DNA of 19,895 nt from JACPAP01 sp035287045 (lineage in GTDB: Bacteria > Gemmatimonadota > Gemmatimonadetes > Gemmatimonadales > GWC2-71-9): NCBI GenBank assembly GCA_035287045.1, contig DATECF010000100.1:1-19895 (forward strand). The letters run 5' to 3'. A program made the position numbers and the translations under genes. Below are positions 14,743-19,895 of this stretch, one piece after another. The notes under the pieces were generated by a model. That model saw only the letters and a list, made by a program, of their open reading frames with translations, made no database searches and was not told the origin of the DNA. The first letter of the stretch is position 1, and every line of letters starts with the position of its first letter.

Positions 14743-16043
14743 TCGACTCCGGCGAGCACTCCAGCGGAATCAGTCGACGACGATTCGCGCAGCTCCTGGC
14801 GGTGAGCGGGTCGGCGGCGCTGTTGCCGGCGGCGGACCTCGGCGCGTTGGAACGCCCGCGAGCGCCCATTCCACCGGCGCCGCCTTCGGCGGACGACGGC
14901 TTCTGGACCCTGGTGCGCGGCCAGTTCGCGCTGGACGACGACCTCACCTTCATGAACGCCGCGAACCTGTGCCCCGCCTCGCGTCCGGTGATCGAAACGC
15001 TGTACCAGCGAGCCCAGGACCTGGATCGCGATCCATCGCCGGACACCAAGGATCGCCTGATTGCCCAGCGGGAAGAGACGCGACGGATCCTGGCGGAGTA
15101 TCTGCGAGCCAGCCCTGAAGAGATCCTTCTGACGCGCAACACCAGCGAGGCCAACAACATCGTCTCCAGCGGGCTGGCGCTGAAGGCGGGCGACCACGTG
15201 GTGATCTTCGCCGACAACCACCCGAGCAACCATCGGGCCTGGACCGAGAAGGCCAAGCGGTTCGGCTTCACGGTCAGCGTGGTGGACCCGGTGACTCCGC
15301 ACCCGGGACCGGAGTCATACCTGGAGGCGTTCCGCAAGGCGATGACGCCGCGCACCCGGCTGGTGGCGTTCACCCACGTCACCAACACGGTGGGCGACCT
15401 GTTTCCCGCCAGGGAGATCTGCGCCATGGCCCGCGAGCGCGGCGCGTTTTCGCTGGTGGACGGCGCCCAGACGTTCGGCGTCCTGGACATTGACCTCTCC
15501 CGGATGCAGCCGGACTTCTATAGCGGGAGCGGGCACAAGTGGCCCTGCGGCCCGCGCGGCACCGGGGTGCTCTACGTCCGGCGCGAGGCACAGGCCGCGC
15601 TGTCTCCCAGCATCGTCAGCCTGTACGCGGGGTCGGTGGGGATTTCCCGGAGCCACGAAGGCATCGGGCAACGGGACGAGCCCGCCATGATCGCGTTCGG
15701 ACAGGCGTTGCGGGTCCAGATGACGATCGGCCGGCCGGCCATCGAGTCCCACGCGAGGGAGCTGGCCCAGGCCTTGATGTCCGGACTGTCGTCCATGAGC
15801 GGCGTGAAGGTCTGGACCCACCCGGACCCGGCGCGCTCCGCGGGCGTCCTGGCGTTCCAGCCGGCGAGCCTGGACTCCCGGAAGCTCGCGCGGGCGCTGT
15901 ACGAGCATGACCGGATCACGTCGCAGCTTCGTGGCGGCGAGGATCGCCCGGGCGTGAGGCTCTCGCCCCACATGTACAACACGCACGCGGACGTCGAACG
16001 GACCCTGACCGCGGTTCGACGCTACCTCACCTCGGGGGTCTGA
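14739..16043 (+). CDS. Tat-exported class V aminotransferase (isopenicillin-N-epimerase-like)
   Basis: This 434-residue PLP enzyme of fold type I resembles the class V/IscS-CefD group. The N-terminus has a Tat-type leader, SRRRFAQLLAVSGSAALLPA (12-31), so the enzyme is predicted to be exported with its cofactor already bound. PLP contacts are visible: TRNTSEANN (132-140) for the phosphate, Asp241 and Gln244 in VDGAQTFG, and Lys267 in SGSGHKWPCGPRGTG for the Schiff base. Members of this group include epimerases, desulfurases and kynureninase-like lyases; the absence of an obvious mobile catalytic Cys loop argues against a cysteine desulfurase. It is translationally coupled to greA by ATGA and followed 16 bp later by the M20 peptidase gene. 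An exported enzyme acting on amino acids near several exported deacylases could modify their products. Confidence 0.85.
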   Translation: MIDSGEHSSGISRRRFAQLLAVSGSAALLPAADLGALERPRAPIPPAPPSADDGFWTLVRGQFALDDDLTFMNAANLCPASRPVIETLYQRAQDLDRDPSPDTKDRLIAQREETRRILAEYLRASPEEILLTRNTSEANNIVSSGLALKAGDHVVIFADNHPSNHRAWTEKAKRFGFTVSVVDPVTPHPGPESYLEAFRKAMTPRTRLVAFTHVTNTVGDLFPAREICAMARERGAFSLVDGAQTFGVLDIDLSRMQPDFYSGSGHKWPCGPRGTGVLYVRREAQAALSPSIVSLYAGSVGISRSHEGIGQRDEPAMIAFGQALRVQMTIGRPAIESHARELAQALMSGLSSMSGVKVWTHPDPARSAGVLAFQPASLDSRKLARALYEHDRITSQLRGGEDRPGVRLSPHMYNTHADVERTLTAVRRYLTSGV

Positions 16044-16059
16044 CGACTCCCTCCAGTCA

Positions 16060-17529
16060 ATGAGACGCATACTGTTGCTGCTCGTCGCGGCCGTCGTCGT
16101 CCTGGCGGCCGCCGTCGTCGTTCGCACGCTCTGGTACGACTCCAAGCAGATCCCGACTGAGCCCGCGACCGACATCGCGCTGGACGCGGCCGCAGCGGCC
16201 GAGCGCCTGGCGGGCGCGCTCCGATTCCAGACCATCTCCCACCAGGACTCCGCGCAATTCGACGCCGCCGAATTCCGGCGGTTCCAGGACTACCTGGCGA
16301 GGTCGTTCCCCGGAGTCCACGCCACCTTGGCACGCGAAAGCGTGGGCCGGTTCAGCCTGCTCTATCGCTGGAGCGGTGCGGACACCACCCTGCCGCCGGT
16401 GGTGCTCATGGCGCATCAGGATGTGGTGCCCATCGAGCCCGGTACCGAATCGAAGTGGACCTACCCGCCGTTCGACGGCCGGATCGCGGACGACCACGTG
16501 TGGGGCCGCGGCGCCATGGACGACAAGAGCAGCCTGGTGGCGCAGCTGGAAGCCATCGAGACCCTGCTGTCGCAAGGAGCGGCGCCGCGGCGCACGGTGT
16601 ACCTCGCGCTGGGGCACGACGAGGAAGTGGGCGGGCGCGCCGGGGCCGCGGCCATCGCCGCCCTGCTCCAATCGCGCGGCGTGCGCGCGGCCTTCGTGCT
16701 GGATGAAGGCGGCGCGATCGCGACCGGCCTGGTGCCGGGCGTGGCGGGACCGGTAGCGCTCGTGGGCATCGCGGAGAAGGGCTACCTCACGTTGGAGCTG
16801 ACCGTCCGGGTAGAGGGCGGCCACTCATCCATGCCGCCCCGCCAGACGGCGGTGGGGATCCTGAGCGCCGCGATCGACGAGCTGCAAGAACATCCCGTGC
16901 CCGGCGGCATTCGTGGCCCCACCGCCCAGATGTTCGACTACCTCGGCCCGGAGCTGCCCTTCGGCACGCGCCTGTTTTTCGCCAACCGTTGGCTGTTCGG
17001 CGGGCTGCTCGCAAGCCAGTTCGGGAAGACCCCGGCCGGCAACGCCATGCTCCGCACCACCACGGCGCCTACGATCATCGAGGCCGGGGTGAAAGAGAAC
17101 GTGCTGCCCTCGATGGCGCGGGCCACTGTCAACTTCCGGCTGTTGCAGGGCGACAGCATCGCCGGCATCGCGGAGTACGTGCGCCGGGTGATTGACGATC
17201 CCCGCGTGACCGTGACCATCCCCGAGGCCTTCAAGGTCGAGCCCTCGCCGGTGTCACCGGTGGACGCCGAGGAATTCGGGCTGCTGGCGCGGACCATTCG
17301 CCAGGTGGTTCCCGAGGCGATCGTGGTGCCGTGGCTGGTGGTGGGCGGCACCGATTCCCGGTATTTCACGGCGCTCACACCCAACGTGTACCGGTTCGGC
17401 GCGACGCCCATTGGCCCGGGCGACACCCAGCGGGCGCACGGGACCGACGAGCGGGTGAGCCTGGAAGGCTACGCGCAGAACGTGAGGTTCTACGTGCAAC
17501 TGCTCACCAATGCGGTAATGAAACCGTAG
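16060..17529 (+). CDS. M20 family metallopeptidase, PM20D1/carboxypeptidase-S-like
   Basis: This 489-residue dizinc peptidase has an N-terminal membrane anchor or uncleaved signal (4-24, almost all Leu/Val/Ala) that places the catalytic domain outside the cytoplasm. The metal and catalytic residues are complete: His119 and Asp121 (MAHQDVVP), Asp154 (GRGAMDDKSS), Glu188/Glu189 (GHDEEVGG), Asp215 (VLDEGG) and His460 (RAHGTDERV). His255 (GGHSSMPP) lies in the dimerisation lid. The length and GHSSMPP/HGTDERV pattern match PM20D1 and yeast carboxypeptidase S, which hydrolyse N-acyl amino acids or peptides, and in PM20D1 can also form N-fatty-acyl amino acids. No clear ribosome binding site precedes ATG 16060, only 16 bp after the aminotransferase stop, so it is probably part of that operon. 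Confidence 0.9.
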   Translation: MRRILLLLVAAVVVLAAAVVVRTLWYDSKQIPTEPATDIALDAAAAAERLAGALRFQTISHQDSAQFDAAEFRRFQDYLARSFPGVHATLARESVGRFSLLYRWSGADTTLPPVVLMAHQDVVPIEPGTESKWTYPPFDGRIADDHVWGRGAMDDKSSLVAQLEAIETLLSQGAAPRRTVYLALGHDEEVGGRAGAAAIAALLQSRGVRAAFVLDEGGAIATGLVPGVAGPVALVGIAEKGYLTLELTVRVEGGHSSMPPRQTAVGILSAAIDELQEHPVPGGIRGPTAQMFDYLGPELPFGTRLFFANRWLFGGLLASQFGKTPAGNAMLRTTTAPTIIEAGVKENVLPSMARATVNFRLLQGDSIAGIAEYVRRVIDDPRVTVTIPEAFKVEPSPVSPVDAEEFGLLARTIRQVVPEAIVVPWLVVGGTDSRYFTALTPNVYRFGATPIGPGDTQRAHGTDERVSLEGYAQNVRFYVQLLTNAVMKP

Positions 17530-17546
17530 GGGTAAGGGGTATGATC

Positions 17547-17774
17547 ATGCGATTGTCGTATGTGTTGTTGGTTGTGGTCCTAGCGGGGTGCGGGGGCGCC
17601 AGCGGTGACGGACAGGCGAATCGGCCGGACACGTTGACCCGCCGCCAGCGGGACAGCGCGATTGGCGCCTCCGGCCTGCCGGGTGCACAGGGCGTGCGGG
17701 GCGCGATCGAGGCACAAGACTCAGCGGCCGCCCGAAACCGGCGGCTGGATTCCATCGCGCGCGAGCGGCCGTAG
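17547..17774 (+). CDS. Small lipoprotein, unknown function
   Basis: This 75-residue protein has an excellent lipobox (VVVLAGC, Cys15). The mature part is about 60 residues, hydrophilic, and rich in Arg, Asp, Ala and Gly, ending NRRLDSIARERP. No domain is recognisable. Two in-frame ATGs compete. The one at 17547 is preferred because GGGG (17536-17539) lies seven bases before it, while ATG 17541 is almost touching that site. The gene begins about 17 bp after the M20 peptidase stop and is probably the last gene of that operon. Confidence 0.7.
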   Translation: MRLSYVLLVVVLAGCGGASGDGQANRPDTLTRRQRDSAIGASGLPGAQGVRGAIEAQDSAAARNRRLDSIARERP

Positions 17775-17899
17775 TCACCTCCCCGGCCCACTGCCCTACC
17801 GAGGGTCCGGTCTGCCGGTACCTTTCGCGCGGGTTCGAATCGGCTGTACAAACTCTGGGAAGCAGCCAAGACCGGCCTGGTTTGATCACGAGGTTTCCA
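17775..17899 (+). other. Gap before the S51 peptidase gene
   Basis: This 125-bp gap separates the small lipoprotein from the S51/129-residue/mmsA group and probably holds that group's promoter. TACCTTTC (17819-17826) is one base from TAnnTTTG but lacks a TTG at the right distance. GAGG at 17890-17893 is the likely ribosome binding site. Nothing else is clear. Confidence 0.3.
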
Positions 17900-18778
17900 T
17901 TGAGAACGCTGGTGAGAACCCTGGCGATCGTGTGGGCCGCCCTGTGGGCGGGCGTGACGACCGGAGCCGCGCAGGAAGTCGGCCCGGCGCGCGGGGCGCT
18001 GGTGATCGTCGGGGGCGGACTCCGCGACCAGGCGATCGTCGAACGATTCATCGCGCTGGCGGGCGGCCCCGACGCACCCATCGTGGTGATTCCGACGGCC
18101 GGCGACGGCGATCAATACGATCAGTACTGGAATGGCCTGGGCCAGCTCAAGTCGGCGGGCGCCCGGCAACTCACCGTGCTGCATACGCGGGATCGCCCCG
18201 TGGCCAACACCCAGAGCTTCGTGGCCCCCATCAAGACGGCGGGCGGCGTCTGGTTCCCCGGGGGCCGCCAGTGGCGGCTGGCGGATGCCTACCTCAACAC
18301 CCTCACCCAGACCGAAATCGCCAACCTGCTGGCCCGGGGCGGCGTGGTGGGCGGGACGTCGGCCGGTGCCACCATTCTGGGATCGTACCTGGTGCGCGGG
18401 GACACCCGGGGCAACACCATCATGATGGGCGACCACGAGGTGGGATTCGGGTTCCTCCGCAATACCGCGATTGACCAGCACCTGCTCCGGCGTAACCGGC
18501 AGTTTGACCTGATCGGCGTGATCGAGCGGCACACCGAGCTGTTGGGCATCGGGATCGACGAGAACACGGCGATCGTGGTGCGGGGCGATACGTTCGACGT
18601 GATCGGGCAGAGCTACGTGGCGATCTACGACAACCAGCGCCTCCTGGGGGACGACGGCCGGTTCTACTTGCTCCAGCCCGGCGATCGGTTCAATCTCCAC
18701 ACGCGAGACGCCGCTCGCCCCGCCACCACGCAGCGGCCGGTCGAGGGGCTGACCAAACATCCCTGGCCCAAACGATGA
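17900..18778 (+). CDS. Secreted S51 peptidase, cyanophycinase-like
   Basis: This 292-residue serine peptidase belongs to the S51 (alpha-aspartyl dipeptidase/cyanophycinase) family. A Sec signal (about 1-25, ending TTGAAQ) precedes GALVIVGGG. The nucleophile elbow is GGTSAGA with Ser154. The His of the family follows in DQHLLRRNR (His194), and GIGIDENTA supplies Glu221. Cyanophycinases cut beta-Asp-Arg bonds in cyanophycin; secreted relatives are common in heterotrophs that feed on it, but this group also contains enzymes for other beta-aspartyl peptides. TTG at 17900 is chosen because GAGG lies six bases upstream; TTG 17882 and GTG 17912 are in frame. The stop overlaps the next start by ATGA. 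Confidence 0.82.
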   Translation: MRTLVRTLAIVWAALWAGVTTGAAQEVGPARGALVIVGGGLRDQAIVERFIALAGGPDAPIVVIPTAGDGDQYDQYWNGLGQLKSAGARQLTVLHTRDRPVANTQSFVAPIKTAGGVWFPGGRQWRLADAYLNTLTQTEIANLLARGGVVGGTSAGATILGSYLVRGDTRGNTIMMGDHEVGFGFLRNTAIDQHLLRRNRQFDLIGVIERHTELLGIGIDENTAIVVRGDTFDVIGQSYVAIYDNQRLLGDDGRFYLLQPGDRFNLHTRDAARPATTQRPVEGLTKHPWPKR

Positions 18779-19164
18779 GCACCGTTCTCTACCACAAGAC
18801 CAGCATCGGCAACGCCCGGCAGGTTCTGAAAGACGGCTACGCGGATACCGAGTGGGATTTCGGGCTCAAGGACGCGCAGACCGGCGAGGATGTCACGGTC
18901 ACCGGCGTGTGGCTCGCCAACCGGCCGCTGGCGGATGAAGAGGGCCCGCCGGGAGATGCCCTCCTGGAAGTCACGGTGGACCTGCCCGACGAGGAGCTTC
19001 AGTCGTTCGAGCTCTCGGGCATGCTGTGGAACGCGCGCCTGTGGGTGGTGCCCGCGGACACGCTGAACCAGTACAGCAAAACCAAGATGGTGCGGGTGGA
19101 CCCGCGATCTTCTTGGGGCTTCAACCGCATGGCTGATGAAGATCTCCCGCCCGAGCTGAAATGA
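18775..19164 (+). CDS. 129-residue protein of unknown function
   Basis: I do not recognise this protein with confidence. It has no signal peptide or membrane segment. It begins with LYHKTSIGNARQVLKDGYADTE, and GVWLANRPLADEEG and DALLEVTVDLP follow. The opening (L)YH-x-TS with an Ile/Val-Leu-x-DG turn, followed by short beta-like strands, resembles small ADP-ribosyltransferase-like or RNA 2'-phosphotransferase-like folds, but I see no clear catalytic triad and treat this only as a suggestion. It is tightly packed, overlapping both the S51 peptidase upstream (ATGA at 18775) and the aldehyde dehydrogenase downstream (ATGA at 19161), so all three are probably translated from one message. Confidence 0.75.
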   Translation: MSTVLYHKTSIGNARQVLKDGYADTEWDFGLKDAQTGEDVTVTGVWLANRPLADEEGPPGDALLEVTVDLPDEELQSFELSGMLWNARLWVVPADTLNQYSKTKMVRVDPRSSWGFNRMADEDLPPELK

Positions 19165-19895
19165 CGGCGGCCGCGGCGATCCCCAATTACATCGGCGGCA
19201 AATGGGTCCCCGCGGAAACGGGGGACGCGCTCGACGTGCGCGACCCCGCGTCCGGGGAGCTGCTGGGACGGGCGCCCTTGTCCACCCGCGAAGACGTGGA
19301 TCACGCCGTGGCCGCCGCCCGGGCGGCGTTCCCCGCCTGGCGTGCCACGCCCGCCGTGGAGCGCGCCCGCGTATTGTTCCGCCTCAAGGCGCTGTTGGAG
19401 CGGGACAAGGAAGACCTCGCCAGGTCCCTCACCCGCGAGCACGGCAAGATCGTGCCGGAGGCCCGGGGCGAGATCCAGCGGGGCATCGAGAACGTGGAGC
19501 ACGCCTGCGGCATCCCCACCCTTTTGATGGGCGAGACCCTGGAGGACATCGCCCGCGGGATTGATTGCGAAACCATCCGCCAGCCGTTGGGCGTCTTCGC
19601 GGCAATCACGCCGTACAACTTCCCGATCATGATCCCGCTGTGGTTTTGGCCCTACGCCGTGGCGGCTGGAAACACGGTGGTCTTGAAGCCGAGCGAGCAG
19701 GACCCTCTGACGCACCAGCGGATCGTGGACCTGGCGACGGAGGCCGGCTTGCCGCCCGGCGTGCTCAACGTGGTGCACGGGGCCCGCGACGCCGTCAGCG
19801 CCATCCTGGAGCACCCGGACATCAAGGGCGTGTCGTTCGTGGGCTCCAGCCAGACCGCGCGCTTGGTCTACGCCAAAGCCGCCGAGTCCGGCAAG
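19161..19895 (+). CDS. mmsA: CoA-acylating methylmalonate-semialdehyde dehydrogenase, 5' part
   Basis: The frame is open to the window edge (245 of about 490 expected residues). The enzyme would convert malonate or methylmalonate semialdehyde to acetyl- or propionyl-CoA with NAD, in valine, inositol or beta-alanine breakdown. It begins with IPNYIGGKWVPAETGD. It contains the signature of the CoA-acylating group, RQPLGVFAAITPYNFPIMIPLWFWPYAVAAGNTVVLKPSE (140-179), with Asn153 of the oxyanion hole and Lys176 for NAD, and GVSFVGSSQTAR (223-234) in the Rossmann fold. The PIMIPLW stretch is what separates it from ordinary aldehyde dehydrogenases. The catalytic Cys lies beyond the window. ATG overlaps the upstream stop (ATGA). 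It is the third gene in the window pointing to (methyl)malonate chemistry, after matC and matB. Confidence 0.87.
   Translation, partial: MTAAAAIPNYIGGKWVPAETGDALDVRDPASGELLGRAPLSTREDVDHAVAAARAAFPAWRATPAVERARVLFRLKALLERDKEDLARSLTREHGKIVPEARGEIQRGIENVEHACGIPTLLMGETLEDIARGIDCETIRQPLGVFAAITPYNFPIMIPLWFWPYAVAAGNTVVLKPSEQDPLTHQRIVDLATEAGLPPGVLNVVHGARDAVSAILEHPDIKGVSFVGSSQTARLVYAKAAESGK

Noticed and set aside
17831..17846. GGGTTCGAATCGG resembles a tRNA T-arm loop
   Set aside because: The flanking bases do not form a five-base T stem, and no acceptor, D or anticodon arms can be drawn around it.

Overview
This is a GC-rich bacterial window, dense with genes in both orientations. It has many exported enzymes (lipoprotein, Sec and Tat leaders), frequent ATGA start/stop overlaps and an aerobic terminal oxidase. 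One clean promoter candidate has the TTG-N19-TAnnTTTG form known from Bacteroidota and relatives. Together with the mix of gene families, this suggests an aerobic heterotroph of the FCB superphylum, perhaps Gemmatimonadota. That is an inference from style, since the window holds no rRNA or other marker gene.

Layout. 1-770 (-): a caa3-type cytochrome oxidase subunit II, cut by the window edge. 968-1384 (+): a DUF302 protein. 1493-2890 (+): an exported glycine-rich protein of unknown role, convergent with a two-gene minus-strand operon (2878-5435) of an exported M20D amidohydrolase and a zinc alcohol dehydrogenase. A 101-bp divergent promoter region with a perfect palindrome separates that operon from a MatC-like dicarboxylate transporter (5537-6790, +). 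An inverted repeat at 6807-6870 lies between the convergent stops of matC and a two-gene unit (6881-8877, -) encoding a polytopic membrane protein and a von Willebrand A lipoprotein, which match no pathway known to me. A MatB-like malonyl-CoA synthetase follows (9038-10561, -).

A large inverted repeat (10611-10709) lies between matB and a plus-strand run that fills the rest of the window. The run holds two tandem exported D-aminoacylase-type amidohydrolases, a GreA-family factor coupled to a Tat-exported class V aminotransferase, a PM20D1-like M20 peptidase, a tiny lipoprotein, a secreted cyanophycinase-like S51 peptidase, a 129-residue protein of unknown function, and the first half of a methylmalonate-semialdehyde dehydrogenase.

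Two themes recur. The first is envelope-located cleavage of acylated or unusual amino acids and peptides: two D-aminoacylase homologues, two M20 enzymes and one S51 enzyme, with the exported aminotransferase possibly acting on the products. The second is (methyl)malonate metabolism: the MatC transporter, MatB ligase and MmsA dehydrogenase. The least explained elements are the membrane-protein/VWA-lipoprotein pair, the small 129-residue protein, the D-aminoacylase paralogue lacking the usual HxH metal motif, and GGCGGTC-type repeat DNA that appears to have grown into coding sequence at the junction of the two amidohydrolase genes.
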